A stretch of 64,000 nucleotides of DNA from Paenibacillus naphthalenovorans. Its GTDB lineage: Bacteria; Bacillota; Bacilli; Paenibacillales; NBRC-103111. The notes beneath the pieces are model-generated. The model was not told where the DNA came from. It made no database searches and saw only the letters and a program-made list of their open reading frames with translations. A program made the translations under genes and the position numbers. The stretch is from assembly GCF_900099895.1 (NCBI RefSeq), contig NZ_FNDY01000012.1:1-64000 (forward strand), read 5' to 3'. Shown one piece after another: positions 17,402-26,865 of this stretch; position 1 is the stretch's first letter; each line of letters begins with the position of its first letter.

Positions 17402-17947
17402 ATGGAGCAAACGTTTCACGCTACGACGATCTTTGCTATCAGACATCAGGGCAAGGGAGCCATTGCCGGTGACGGTCAAGTGACGTTCGGTAATAGTATG
17501 GTGATGAAGAATCATGCCAAAAAGGTTCGAAGGCTTTATCGCGGAGGAGTCATCGCCGGCTTTGCAGGTTCTGTCGCCGATGCGATCACACTGTTTGAAA
17601 AGTTTGAGGCGAAGCTGGAGGAGCATCATGGGAATCTTCAGCGTTCCGCCGTGGAACTGGCCAAGGATTGGCGCTCGGATCGGGTGCTCCGCCGTTTGGA
17701 AGCCATGATGGTCGTGATGGACCGCACCGGCTTGCTGCTCATTTCCGGCAATGGAGAAATCATTGAGCCCGACGATGGTATTCTGGCAATCGGATCCGGC
17801 GGCAGCTTTGCTCTTGCAGCGGGGAGGGCACTTCACCGCTATGCGCCGCAGATGAGCGCTAAGGAGATTGCTCATGCGTCACTAACGATGGCCGCAGAAA
17901 TTTGCGTATTTACGAACCATAACATCATTGTAGAAGAGATCGAATGA
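17402..17947 (+). CDS. hslV: ATP-dependent protease HslV (ClpQ), proteolytic subunit
   Basis: 181 residues, proteasome-beta-like subunit forming the inner chamber of the HslUV protease. The catalytic segment TTIFA starts at residue 8, so a short propeptide (MEQTFHA) would have to be removed if Thr8 is the nucleophile; in B. subtilis the residue after Met is Ser and is thought to serve. [18 protein letters not shown] and AIGSGG motifs are intact. The ATG at 17402 follows GGAGGAG at 11 bp; an in-frame TTG at 17393 sits too close to that site. Confidence 0.93.
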   Translation: MEQTFHATTIFAIRHQGKGAIAGDGQVTFGNSMVMKNHAKKVRRLYRGGVIAGFAGSVADAITLFEKFEAKLEEHHGNLQRSAVELAKDWRSDRVLRRLEAMMVVMDRTGLLLISGNGEIIEPDDGILAIGSGGSFALAAGRALHRYAPQMSAKEIAHASLTMAAEICVFTNHNIIVEEIE

Positions 17948-17967
17948 TTCCAAGGAGGTTATGACAC

Positions 17968-19365
17968 TTGAAATCGAACGCTTTGACCCCCAAAGAAATC
18001 GTAGCCGAACTGGATAAGTATATCGTCGGGCAAAAGCAGGCGAAAAAATCAGTTGCCGTCGCTCTTCGCAACCGGTATCGCAGAAGTCTGCTCGACGAGT
18101 CGATTCGTGATGAAATTGTGCCGAAAAACATCCTCATGATTGGACCTACCGGTGTAGGGAAGACGGAAATTGCCCGCAGGCTGGCTAAGCTCGTTGGGGC
18201 GCCTTTTATTAAAGTGGAAGCGACGAAATTCACCGAAGTAGGATACGTGGGCCGGGATGTGGAATCGATGGTCCGGGATTTGGTGGAAACATCGATTCGA
18301 ATGGTAAAAGCGGAAAAAGCGGATAAGCTCAAGGATCGTGCCGAGCAAATGGTCGTCGACCGGCTGGCTTCCATTTTGGTGCCCAGTCCTTCCAAGCAGC
18401 GCAGTCAACGGAATCCGCTGGAGATGATCTTCGGTCAGCAGAATGCCGCGCAGCCGGAACAGGAGCAGGAAACCGACGCTTCCGTTCTTTCACGCAGACA
18501 GCAGGTCAAGGAGCAGCTGCTTAGAGGCGAGCTTGAAAATCAGGTGATTGAAATTGAAGTGGAGGACAATACCCCCTCCATGTTTGACATGCTGGCGGGG
18601 CAGGGTAATGAACAGGCCGGCATGAATATGCAAGAGCTGTTCGGAAGCCTGATGCCCAAACGAACCAAGAAGCGGAAGCTGCCTGTGAAAGAAGCGCGCA
18701 AGGTGCTGCTGCAGGAAGAAGCGCATAAGCTGCTCGATATGGATGAAGTCATACAGGAAGCGGTAAAACGCGCAGAGCAGGCCGGCATCATATTTATTGA
18801 CGAAATTGACAAGATTTGCAGTTCCAGCAGAGGGAGCGGACCCGATGTATCCCGGGAAGGGGTGCAGCGCGACATTCTTCCGATCGTGGAAGGTTCCACG
18901 GTGATGACAAAATACGGTTCTGTCAAAACGGATTATATTTTGTTTGTAGCGGCAGGCGCGTTTCACATTGCCAAACCTTCGGATTTGATTCCCGAGCTGC
19001 AGGGGCGCTTTCCGATTAGGGTTGAGCTTAACAGCTTGACGCAGCAAGATTTTGTGTTGATTCTGAAGGAGCCTCAGAATGCGCTGACAAAACAATACAC
19101 AGCTCTGCTTGAAACCGAAGGGATTCAAGTGGAGTTTTCCGATGAGGCCATTCATGAGATCGCCCGAATCGCTGCAGACGTGAATCAAAGCACGGATAAT
19201 ATCGGGGCTCGCCGGCTGCATACGATTTTGGAGAAGCTGTTGGAGGATTTGTCCTTTGAAGCGCCAGAAATAACGCTTGAGAGAATCGTCATCTCTCCCG
19301 AGTATGTGAGGGAAAAACTGTCTGGTATCGTACAAAACAGAGACCTCAGCCAATATATTTTGTAA
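17968..19365 (+). CDS. hslU: HslU (ClpY), ATPase subunit of the HslUV protease
   Basis: 465 residues, AAA+ unfoldase that feeds substrates to HslV. Walker A GPTGVGKT lies at 59-66, Walker [11 protein letters not shown] after the long I-domain, and [10 protein letters not shown] forms the pore loop. The start is TTG at 17968 with AAGGAGGTT 7-8 bp upstream; a nearby ATG at 17961 is out of frame. The C-terminal tail, needed to activate HslV, ends QYIL. It lies 20 bp after hslV and 23 bp before codY, as in B. subtilis. Confidence 0.97.
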   Translation: MKSNALTPKEIVAELDKYIVGQKQAKKSVAVALRNRYRRSLLDESIRDEIVPKNILMIGPTGVGKTEIARRLAKLVGAPFIKVEATKFTEVGYVGRDVESMVRDLVETSIRMVKAEKADKLKDRAEQMVVDRLASILVPSPSKQRSQRNPLEMIFGQQNAAQPEQEQETDASVLSRRQQVKEQLLRGELENQVIEIEVEDNTPSMFDMLAGQGNEQAGMNMQELFGSLMPKRTKKRKLPVKEARKVLLQEEAHKLLDMDEVIQEAVKRAEQAGIIFIDEIDKICSSSRGSGPDVSREGVQRDILPIVEGSTVMTKYGSVKTDYILFVAAGAFHIAKPSDLIPELQGRFPIRVELNSLTQQDFVLILKEPQNALTKQYTALLETEGIQVEFSDEAIHEIARIAADVNQSTDNIGARRLHTILEKLLEDLSFEAPEITLERIVISPEYVREKLSGIVQNRDLSQYIL

Positions 19366-19388
19366 TCGCTCAAGTTGGAGGCAAGATC

Positions 19389-20162
19389 ATGACATTGTTA
19401 ATGAAGACCAGAAGGCTAAACAAGCTGCTGCAGAAGGAGGCTGGGAATCCGGTAAGCTTCATGGATATGGCCGCGGTGCTCAGTGACCTGCTGAATGCCG
19501 ATATTTATGTGGTTAGCCGGAAGGGTAAGGTGCTTGGCAGCGCGTACTTATCTTCAGCCCAGGATATCCTGGTAAACAGCTCTGTCCTGCAGGAAAACAG
19601 GTTTCCGCCGGAGTACAACCAACTGCTTTTGAAAGTGGACGAAACCTCTTCCAATCTGGCCGCCGGCAGTCCTTTCGACGTATTTGGCGACCATTCCGCG
19701 GACGCGTCATTCTATATTACGATTGTTCCGATCATTGGCGGAGGAGATCGACTGGGGACGCTTATTCTAACCAAGAGAGACGGCGAGTTTATCGACGACG
19801 ACCTCATTTTGGCGGAGTACGGGTCCACTGTGGTTGCCATGGAAATTTTGAGGGAAAAAGCGGAACAAATTGAGATCGAGGCGCGTTCAAAGGCGGTAGT
19901 TCAAGTGGCGGTCGGCTCTTTGTCGTTTAGCGAGATGGAGGCGGTTGAGCACATTTTTGAGCAGCTGGAGGGGATGGAAGGTCTTCTCGTTGCCAGTAAA
20001 ATTGCAGATCGTGTCGGAATTACCCGTTCGGTCATTGTGAACGCGCTCCGCAAACTGGAAAGCGCGGGAGTGATTGAAACTCGTTCGCTCGGCATGAAGG
20101 GTACCTACATCCGGGTGTTGAACGATCAACTGCTAAGCACGATTCAAAGTGCAGAATCCTGA
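19389..20162 (+). CDS. codY: GTP- and branched-chain-amino-acid-sensing repressor CodY
   Basis: 257 residues. CodY represses genes for nitrogen scavenging, competence and motility when GTP and isoleucine, leucine and valine are plentiful. The N-terminal GAF domain (about 1-155) binds the amino acids; the C-terminal winged helix contains [19 protein letters not shown], the family hallmark. ATG with TTGGAGG at 7 bp. A strong terminator separates it from the fla/che operon, a known CodY target in B. subtilis; I found no good CodY box (AATTTTCWGAAAATT) in the gap. Confidence 0.97.
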   Translation: MTLLMKTRRLNKLLQKEAGNPVSFMDMAAVLSDLLNADIYVVSRKGKVLGSAYLSSAQDILVNSSVLQENRFPPEYNQLLLKVDETSSNLAAGSPFDVFGDHSADASFYITIVPIIGGGDRLGTLILTKRDGEFIDDDLILAEYGSTVVAMEILREKAEQIEIEARSKAVVQVAVGSLSFSEMEAVEHIFEQLEGMEGLLVASKIADRVGITRSVIVNALRKLESAGVIETRSLGMKGTYIRVLNDQLLSTIQSAES

Positions 20163-20201
20163 CACATTTATGTCTTTTTTGTAAATATTTAAGAAATGGT
20201 G

Positions 20202-20229
20202 GCCCTATATGAAAATATAGGGCTTTTTT
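20202..20229 (+). terminator. Terminator after codY
   Basis: GCCCTATAT (20202-20210) pairs perfectly with ATATAGGGC (20215-20223), loop GAAA, then TTTTTT. Confidence 0.9.
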
Positions 20230-20401
20230 CTCATTGTAATCATTTCCAAAATTCTTCAATATAAATATAGTCCTACACAAGTGCAAATTATCCCAGCACT
20301 GCTATATTTTTTTGAAGAAAATGTCGAACAAAGGAGGATTTGTTCTAGCCTTGTTGAATAATTAGAAAATCAGATCATTGCGGGAAAGTGGGAAATTGTC
20401 C
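20230..20401 (+). promoter_or_regulatory. Upstream region of the fla/che operon
   Basis: The main promoter of the operon must lie here. The best sigma-A-like pair is TTCCAA (20244-20249), 16 bp, TATAGT (20266-20271), which is weak; no sigma-D site (TAAA-N15-GCCGATAA) is visible. A perfect ribosome site AAAGGAGG (20330-20337) is followed by no useful ORF. An ATG at 20321 opens 14 codons (MSNKGGFVLALLNN) containing that site and ending at TAG 20363-20365, a possible leader peptide. Confidence 0.4.
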
Positions 20402-20800
20402 ATGAATATCTTGAGTAAACCCTCGTTCCGACTGCTGGAACAATCTCTCAATGCAGCTACACTTCGACAGAAAGTGATAGCGGATAATGTCGCAAATGTT
20501 GACACGCCCTATTTTAAACGATCGGAAGTCCGGTTTGAGGAGTTTCTACAGCAGGAGTTGAATGGCGGCGAATTGCAGGGCTATCGAACGGATCCTAGGC
20601 ATTTTTACATAGGTCGTTCTTCAGATCCTCGGCCGCAGATTGTTCGTGATAACCAATCGATGATCAATAACAATTTGAACAATGTGGATATTGATTATGA
20701 AATGGCGCTTATGGCCAAAAATCAGCTTCGGTACAATACGATGGTGCAGCAGGTGAGCAGCGAGATTAATAAGGTCAGGACGGCTATAGGGAGGATGTAA
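20402..20800 (+). CDS. flgB: Flagellar basal body rod protein FlgB
   Basis: 132 residues, proximal rod subunit. The N-terminal signature ATLRQKVIADNVANVDTP (bases coding about residues 21-38) is the rod-protein motif; the C-terminus (MALMAKNQLRYNTMVQQVSS) forms the partner coiled coil. The ATG at 20402 has only a weak site (GTGGG) upstream, odd for the first gene of a large operon. Followed after 3 bp by flgC. Confidence 0.96.
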   Translation: MNILSKPSFRLLEQSLNAATLRQKVIADNVANVDTPYFKRSEVRFEEFLQQELNGGELQGYRTDPRHFYIGRSSDPRPQIVRDNQSMINNNLNNVDIDYEMALMAKNQLRYNTMVQQVSSEINKVRTAIGRM

Positions 20801-20803
20801 CGG

Positions 20804-21259
20804 ATGAAGCTGACCAACGGATTTGATATTAGCGCTTCCGCTCTGACGGCGCAGCGTTTTCGCATGGATGTCATTTCGTCCAATATTGCCAACAGCGATT
20901 CGACAAGAGCAAGGATGGTCAACGGCAAATGGGTTCCTTACCAACGCAAGCTCGTTACGATAGAACCGAAGCAGTCTAACTTTGCGGAGTCGCTTCAGAA
21001 TGCTATGGCCGGTCAAGCAGGCGGAGCAGGAGAAGGAGTACGCGTTACCAGAATCATTGAAGATACTTCTCCCTTTAAGCAGGTCTACAATCCGACACAT
21101 CCGGATGCCGACGAGAACGGTTTTGTCATGCTGCCGAATGTTGACGTGCTTAAAGAAATGGTCGATATGATTTCCGCCACCCGTTCATACGAAGCGAATG
21201 TAACGGCTCTGAACGCTACTAAAGCCATGGTCGGTAAAGCGTTGGAAATCGGAAGATAA
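20804..21259 (+). CDS. flgC: Flagellar basal body rod protein FlgC
   Basis: 151 residues, rod subunit exported by the flagellar type III system. N-terminal ASALTAQRFRMDVISSNIAN and C-terminal MISATRSYEANVTALNATK are the conserved helical ends of rod and hook proteins. ATG with GGGAGG upstream, 3 bp after the flgB stop. Length normal. Confidence 0.97.
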   Translation: MKLTNGFDISASALTAQRFRMDVISSNIANSDSTRARMVNGKWVPYQRKLVTIEPKQSNFAESLQNAMAGQAGGAGEGVRVTRIIEDTSPFKQVYNPTHPDADENGFVMLPNVDVLKEMVDMISATRSYEANVTALNATKAMVGKALEIGR

Positions 21260-21282
21260 ATACATAAAAGGGGCTAGTTAAA

Positions 21283-21582
21283 ATGATTGACTTCGTTAAT
21301 GTACAGCCGCAGAAAATCACGGAAAGCATTCAGCCCAAGAACATAAGCGCTGCAGAAGTATCTGATCAGTTTGGAAAGTTTTTAAATGAGGCGATGGCTA
21401 ATTTAAACGACCAACAAGCTGCGGTCGACAAACTGAACGAAGGGTTCGTTAAAGGGGAAATTTCCGACGTCCACCAATTGATGATCGCTTCACAGAAAGC
21501 TTCCTTGGGATTGGAATTGACAGTACAAGTGAGGAACAAGGTCATTGAAGCTTATCAAGAGATCATGAGAATGCAGGTCTGA
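21283..21582 (+). CDS. fliE: Flagellar hook-basal body complex protein FliE
   Basis: 99 residues. FliE joins the MS ring to the rod and is among the first export substrates. The C-terminal part VHQLMIASQKASLGLELTV and the closing KVIEAYQEIMRMQV are the family signature. ATG preceded by AAAAGGGG. Order flgB-flgC-fliE is standard for Bacillales. Confidence 0.96.
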   Translation: MIDFVNVQPQKITESIQPKNISAAEVSDQFGKFLNEAMANLNDQQAAVDKLNEGFVKGEISDVHQLMIASQKASLGLELTVQVRNKVIEAYQEIMRMQV

Positions 21583-21631
21583 TCTTGATCTTGATAAATT
21601 CTGGTGACGGTCAATCGGATGGGGTGAAACA

Positions 21632-23224
21632 GTGAACGAGAACCTACTCCAATATTGGAATAGAGCGAAGCAATATTGGACTCAGTTTAGCAAAACGCAG
21701 AAATTAACATTAATCGCAACTGTGATTATTGTCATACTTACGATTGGAATCATCAGTTATAATTTATCCAAAACGGAATATGCTCTTGCTTATACGAATT
21801 TGCAGCCGAGCGATGCGGCAGCGATCAAAGCGTATTTGGACGAGGCCAAGATTCCTTACCAGCTTAGTGAAGACGGGAAGAGCATCGGAGTCCCGAGAAG
21901 CCAGGTGGCCGATGTTAAATTAGGCGTTGAGTCCCAGGGGCTGAACAAGAATGGCAACATCGGCTATGGCTCCTTCAACCAAAGCAGCACGTTTGGGACG
22001 ACGGACCGGGAATTTGACGTCAAGTACCTGAATGCAGTTCAAGGCGAACTTCAGCAGTTGATCAATTCCAACACGGCCATTAATAGTTCAAAAGTACTAA
22101 TTAATTTGCCGAAGGAAAGCGTCTTTCTGCCTGCCGGCGGAGAACCGGAGAAAGCATCCGCCTCGGTTGTGCTGGATATCAAGCCGGGGTACTCGCTGGA
22201 TCAGGCCAAGATCGATACGATGTACAATCTGGTTTCCCACAGCATCAAAGATTTGCCTATTGAAAATATTACTATTTCCGATCAGAACGGTAATTTGCTT
22301 GAATATTCCAAAGGCCAGAATCAAATCAACAATGCATCGAACATGGCCATGCAGCAGTTTGAAATTAATAACAAATTCCGAAATGACGTACAGCGGAATG
22401 TTCAACAAATGCTCGGAGGAATCCTCGGCAGAGATAAAGTGATCGTCAGTGTCTTCTCGACGATGAATTTTGATCAGACCAGACGTAAGGAACAATTGGT
22501 AACCGCCCCGAACACGGTAGATCAAACCGGTCTGGACATCTCCATTCAGGAGATTCAGAAAAATTATACAAGCGACGGTGCTCAGCAGGGCGGGGTGCCG
22601 GGAACGGGAGCAACGGACGTGCCGGGTTATCCGGGCACCGCCAATAACGGAAGAACCAATTCTGAGGAGCTTCAAAGAACGGTCAACCGCGAGGTCAATC
22701 GAATTACGAACGAAATTGTACTCACGCCTTATGTTGTCAAGGATTTAACCATCAATGTGGGCATTGAACCTCCAGACCCGCTGGATATCAATTCATTGAC
22801 TCCGCAGACGATTGAAGCTGTCCGACAAATCCTGGTGAACATAGTCCGGGCCGCATTGGCGGATAGCGGAACCGCGTTTACGGAAGAAGAATTGGCCAGG
22901 AAAGTCACCGTGTTCCCCCAAACGTTCGCTAGAACGAACGATAATCAGGGGGTAAACGCGAATTCGATGCTGCTTTACGGTGCTCTTGGCGGCTTGGCCC
23001 TTGCATTGCTCGGGGGCGGCGCTTACTGGTGGATACGCAGACGCAGAGCCCAGCAAGAGGTTGACGAAGAGATTGTGGACGAAACACCAAAAGTGGAGTT
23101 TCCGACGATTGATATCGATAATGTAAACAATGAAAATCAGGTGCGTAAACAGTTAGAGCAGTTAGCCAAGAGGAAGCCGGAAGAGTTTGTTAATCTGCTT
23201 CGTACTTGGTTAGTAGAAGAATAG
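21632..23224 (+). CDS. fliF: Flagellar MS-ring protein FliF
   Basis: 530 residues; multimerises in the membrane as the base of the flagellum and houses the export gate. A transmembrane helix lies at about residues 26-46 (LTLIATVIIVILTIGIISY) and a second near 447-466 (YGALGGLALALLGGGAYWW). Between them are the ring-building YscJ-like domains, with LNAVQGELQQLI and NLPKESVF. The last residues (NLLRTWLVEE) are the FliG-binding tail. GTG start at 21632 with GGGGTGA upstream. Confidence 0.97.
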   Translation: MNENLLQYWNRAKQYWTQFSKTQKLTLIATVIIVILTIGIISYNLSKTEYALAYTNLQPSDAAAIKAYLDEAKIPYQLSEDGKSIGVPRSQVADVKLGVESQGLNKNGNIGYGSFNQSSTFGTTDREFDVKYLNAVQGELQQLINSNTAINSSKVLINLPKESVFLPAGGEPEKASASVVLDIKPGYSLDQAKIDTMYNLVSHSIKDLPIENITISDQNGNLLEYSKGQNQINNASNMAMQQFEINNKFRNDVQRNVQQMLGGILGRDKVIVSVFSTMNFDQTRRKEQLVTAPNTVDQTGLDISIQEIQKNYTSDGAQQGGVPGTGATDVPGYPGTANNGRTNSEELQRTVNREVNRITNEIVLTPYVVKDLTINVGIEPPDPLDINSLTPQTIEAVRQILVNIVRAALADSGTAFTEEELARKVTVFPQTFARTNDNQGVNANSMLLYGALGGLALALLGGGAYWWIRRRRAQQEVDEEIVDETPKVEFPTIDIDNVNNENQVRKQLEQLAKRKPEEFVNLLRTWLVEE

Positions 23225-23237
23225 AGGTGTACATGGC

Positions 23238-24254
23238 TTGGCTAAAGTGCAGCAAGCGACTTTGACGGGCCGACAAAAGGCCGCTATTTTATTAATCAGT
23301 TTGGGACCGGAAGTGTCCGCTCAAATTTTCAAGCATCTTCGTGACGAAGAAATCGAGCAGCTCACTTTGGAAATAGCCAATGTCAGGAAAGTGGATAATG
23401 TCGAGAAGGATGCCATATTGGCTGAGTTTCACCAAATTTGTCTGGCGCAGGAATTCATTTCTCAGGGCGGTATCGCATATGCCAAGGAAATTTTGGAGAA
23501 GGCCTTAGGGTCACAGAAGGCACTCGATATCATCAACCGATTGACGGCGACGCTTCAGGTCAGACCATTCGACTTTGCGCGTAAAGCGGATCCGGCTCAG
23601 ATATTGAATTTTATCCAGAATGAAAATTCCCAGACCATCGCCCTCGTGCTCTCCTATTTGCAGCCGGAGCAGGCTTCCATTATTTTATCGTCGCTGCCGC
23701 AGGAAAAGCAGGCCGATGTGGCGAAGCGGATTGCGCTTATGGACAGCACCTCGCCGGAAGTCATCAGTCAAGTCGAGCGTGTGCTGGAACAGAAGCTTTC
23801 CGCTACGGTGACCCAGGACTATACGAACGCGGGCGGGATCTCGGCGGTAGTCCAAATCTTAAACGGTGTTGACCGGGGGACCGAACGTACCATTCTGGAT
23901 TCACTTGAAATTCAGGATCCCGAATTGGCGGAGGAAATCAAGAAACGGATGTTCGTCTTTGAAGATATTGTCAATATCGACAACCGTTCGATTCAGCGCA
24001 TTATACGCGATATCGAGAATGCTGATTTGCAATTGGCGCTGAAAGTTGCCAGTGAAGAGGTGCGTGAAGCGATCTTCAAGAACATGTCCAAACGGATGGC
24101 TGAAACATTCCGGGAAGAAATGGAATATATGGGTCCCGTTCGGCTGCGTGATGTGGAAGAAGCCCAAACACGCATTGTAGCTACGATAAGACGTTTGGAA
24201 GAAGCCGGTGAAATTATCATCGCTCGCGGCGGAGGGGATGATATTATTGTCTAA
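23238..24254 (+). CDS. fliG: Flagellar motor switch protein FliG
   Basis: 338 residues. FliG links the MS ring to the C ring and takes torque from the stator. The N-terminal part (RQKAAILLISLGPEVSAQIF) binds FliF; the middle and C-terminal armadillo-like domains carry the charged torque helix near NRSIQRIIRDIENADLQLAL. The start is TTG at 23238 with AGAGGTGT at 7 bp; an ATG at 23233 is out of frame. Its 3' end overlaps fliH by 8 bp. Confidence 0.97.
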   Translation: MAKVQQATLTGRQKAAILLISLGPEVSAQIFKHLRDEEIEQLTLEIANVRKVDNVEKDAILAEFHQICLAQEFISQGGIAYAKEILEKALGSQKALDIINRLTATLQVRPFDFARKADPAQILNFIQNENSQTIALVLSYLQPEQASIILSSLPQEKQADVAKRIALMDSTSPEVISQVERVLEQKLSATVTQDYTNAGGISAVVQILNGVDRGTERTILDSLEIQDPELAEEIKKRMFVFEDIVNIDNRSIQRIIRDIENADLQLALKVASEEVREAIFKNMSKRMAETFREEMEYMGPVRLRDVEEAQTRIVATIRRLEEAGEIIIARGGGDDIIV

Positions 24255-25068
24255 TGTCATCAAACTATTTCAGTATGTAGCTGTCGAAGACACGAAAATT
24301 GTCGAGCCTCCGGCTGCTTCTGTTCTTAAACAAGAACATCCGGAAGAGACAGAAGATCATCTGCCGGAACATCATCAGGAATTAAACGATCTGCTGCAGA
24401 TGAAAGAACAGATTCTGCAAGATGCCGAGTCGTTTGCTGAAGAACAGGTGCGGGCAGCCATGGAAGAGGCGGCGGCCATCAGACAGCAAGCGCAAGCCGA
24501 GATCGAAGCGTGGTGGCATGAACGCAGGCTCAAGGACCAGGAAGCCTTGAACGAAGCGAGAGACCGGGGCCATGCTCAAGGCTATCAAGAAGGAATGGCA
24601 CAGGTCGAGATGGAGCTTCGTGAGCAATATGAAGCAACGCTTCAGGAAGCATCGCAGATTCTGGAGCAGGCCTATCTGTTGAAGCAGCAAATTATTCAGG
24701 AAGCCGAACCGTTCCTGATCGAGCTTAGCTGCTCCATTGCAGAGAAAGTGATCGGGCGCCAGTTGACGCTTGAACCCGAATGGATCATCGATTCCATCCG
24801 AAAAGTGCTTTCCCGGCGGAGGGAGAAGGGAATCATTACGCTGTGCGTATCCCCTGCCCAGTTCTCATACATACAAGATGCGCGTGAAGAGCTTTTGCTA
24901 GCTATCGATTCGCAGGCGGAACTGCAAATTATACCGGACGCCTCCGTATTGGATCAGGGATGCGTAGTCCGGTCAACCTTTGGGAGCATTGACGCGAGAA
25001 TCGATACCCAACTGAAAGAAATTAAAACTGCGCTCCAGCAGTTGGCTGTGCGAAACGAGGGATCTTAA
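24247..25068 (+). CDS. fliH: Flagellar assembly protein FliH
   Basis: 273 residues. FliH is the stalk-like regulator that holds the export ATPase FliI at the gate. The long, charged central helix (about 60-150) is rich in Glu, Gln and Ala with the family's small-residue spacing; the C-terminal part (SIAEKVIGRQLTLEPEWI and onwards) is the FliI-binding domain. I prefer TTG at 24247, 9 bp after GGAGGGG; an ATG at 24238 touches that site. Overlaps the fliG stop. Confidence 0.92.
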   Translation: MSNVIKLFQYVAVEDTKIVEPPAASVLKQEHPEETEDHLPEHHQELNDLLQMKEQILQDAESFAEEQVRAAMEEAAAIRQQAQAEIEAWWHERRLKDQEALNEARDRGHAQGYQEGMAQVEMELREQYEATLQEASQILEQAYLLKQQIIQEAEPFLIELSCSIAEKVIGRQLTLEPEWIIDSIRKVLSRRREKGIITLCVSPAQFSYIQDAREELLLAIDSQAELQIIPDASVLDQGCVVRSTFGSIDARIDTQLKEIKTALQQLAVRNEGS

Positions 25069-25072
25069 GCTT

Positions 25073-26392
25073 ATGCAGGCGCCAAGCGCTCAAAAGTATA
25101 TCGAACACCTAAATCAAATGGACACGATCCGGGTGAACGGAAAAGTGACGCAGGTGATCGGGCTGACGGTAGAATCGGAAGGACCCGATGCAAGCATAGG
25201 CGATGTTTGCTATATTTATCCATTGAAGTCGAACACGCCGCTAAAAGCCGAGGTCGTAGGCTTCAAGAACAATAAAGTCATTCTGATGCCGCTCGGCGAG
25301 CTGCAGTCCATAGGCCCTGGCTGTGATGTAGTCGGCACAGGCAAGCCGCTCACTGTACAGGTAGGACATGAACTGCTTGGCAAGGTGCTCGACGGCTTGG
25401 GCCAACCGCTCGACGGGACCTATTTACCGTCCCGGATGACGCATTACTCTACCAATAACATGCCTAGCAACCCGTTAATTCGTCCGCGTGTCTTGGAACC
25501 GATCAGCGTCGGCGTACGATGCATTGATGGTCTGCTGACGATCGGTAAAGGACAGCGTGTAGGGATTTTTGCCGGGTCAGGCGTTGGTAAAAGTACGCTG
25601 ATGGGCATGATTGCGCGCAATACGTCTGCGGATGTGAACGTGATTGCACTCATTGGCGAACGGGGCAGGGAAGTGCTTGATTTTATTGAACGTGACCTCG
25701 GTCCGGAAGGATTGGCCCGTTCCGTGGTCATTGTCGCAACGTCCGATCAACCTGCTCTCATTCGGATTAAAGGCGCATTGATTGCTACGAGCATTGCCGA
25801 ATATTTCCGGGATCGCGGCTTGAATGTCATGCTGATGATGGACTCGGTAACCCGCTTCGCCATGGCTCAACGGGAAGTGGGACTGGCCGTAGGCGAACCT
25901 CCTGCCACGAGGGGATACACGCCGTCCGTTTTCGCGGCATTGCCGAAACTGCTCGAAAGGTCCGGAACGGGACCTAAAGGTTCCATCACTGCATTTTATA
26001 CCGTGCTTGTCGACGGGGATGACATGAATGAACCGATTGCCGATGCGGTCCGCGGAATTTTGGACGGGCATATCGTTCTCGACCGGAGCATTGCCAACCG
26101 TGGCCATTACCCGGCCATTGATGTATTGTCCAGCGTTAGCCGCGTCATGAAAGAAATTGTTCCGGCAGAACAACTGCTTGCAGCGGAGAAATTAAAGATG
26201 CTGCTGTCTACATATAAAGATTCGGAGGATCTCATCAATATTGGGGCGTATCAAAAAGGCTCCAATCCGGAAATTGATCTGGCAATTGATTCCATCCAGT
26301 CGATTTGGGATTATACCAAGCAGCGGGTAAACGAGAAGCTGACTTTTGCTGACGCTCAAGAGCGATTAATTCGAGAATTTTACAGGGGATGA
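25073..26392 (+). CDS. fliI: Flagellum-specific ATPase FliI
   Basis: 439 residues, homologous to F1-ATPase beta and energising flagellar protein export. Walker A GSGVGKST lies at 168-175, then the LIGERGREV and Walker B VMLMMDSVTR segments. The N-terminal barrel and C-terminal helical part are complete. ATG at 25073, four bases after the fliH stop. Partners FliH and FliJ flank it. Confidence 0.98.
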   Translation: MQAPSAQKYIEHLNQMDTIRVNGKVTQVIGLTVESEGPDASIGDVCYIYPLKSNTPLKAEVVGFKNNKVILMPLGELQSIGPGCDVVGTGKPLTVQVGHELLGKVLDGLGQPLDGTYLPSRMTHYSTNNMPSNPLIRPRVLEPISVGVRCIDGLLTIGKGQRVGIFAGSGVGKSTLMGMIARNTSADVNVIALIGERGREVLDFIERDLGPEGLARSVVIVATSDQPALIRIKGALIATSIAEYFRDRGLNVMLMMDSVTRFAMAQREVGLAVGEPPATRGYTPSVFAALPKLLERSGTGPKGSITAFYTVLVDGDDMNEPIADAVRGILDGHIVLDRSIANRGHYPAIDVLSSVSRVMKEIVPAEQLLAAEKLKMLLSTYKDSEDLINIGAYQKGSNPEIDLAIDSIQSIWDYTKQRVNEKLTFADAQERLIREFYRG

Positions 26393-26400
26393 GATGAAAC

Positions 26401-26841
26401 ATGCGTTTTCAGTACGCTTTTCAAAAAATCGTTGATCTTAAAACGAATGAAAAGACTCAAGCGGAATGGATGTTATCTCAAGCGATCGTAAAACTGCGCG
26501 AAGAGGAATCGACTCTGGCTAAGCTGGAGGATGCGAAGAAGGAGCTGCAGGAAAAGCTGCATAAAGTTTCCGAAAATCGTACAACCGTTTCGAACCTGCT
26601 GCTGCTGCAAAGTTACGTTGATCATATCGATCTGCGCATAAGAGACAAGCATCAAGATTTGCATACGGCCAAGACGAACGTGCAGATCAGGCAGGACGAT
26701 TTGACAGGAAAATTGCTGCAAGAAAAGGTGTGGACGAAAGCCAAGGAAAAAGCTTATCAAAAATTTTCCGCCGGCGTGCTGAAAGTTGAACAAAATCGGT
26801 TAGACGAAATGGCGACAAACCGATATCAAAGGCTATCATAG
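26401..26841 (+). CDS. fliJ: Flagellar export chaperone FliJ
   Basis: 146 residues, almost entirely an antiparallel coiled coil starting MRFQYAFQKIVDLKTNEKTQ. FliJ resembles the gamma subunit of F1-ATPase, sits in the FliI hexamer and escorts export substrates. Weak sequence conservation is usual; length, helix content and position after fliI support the call. ATG 8 bp after the fliI stop, with GATGA-type weak ribosome site. Confidence 0.92.
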   Translation: MRFQYAFQKIVDLKTNEKTQAEWMLSQAIVKLREEESTLAKLEDAKKELQEKLHKVSENRTTVSNLLLLQSYVDHIDLRIRDKHQDLHTAKTNVQIRQDDLTGKLLQEKVWTKAKEKAYQKFSAGVLKVEQNRLDEMATNRYQRLS

Positions 26842-26865
26842 TCATAATTTGAAGGAGGTGAGGTC

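Noticed and set aside
20240-20330. Possible CodY boxes upstream of flgB
   Set aside because: The best candidates have five or more mismatches to AATTTTCWGAAAATT in AT-rich sequence, no better than chance.
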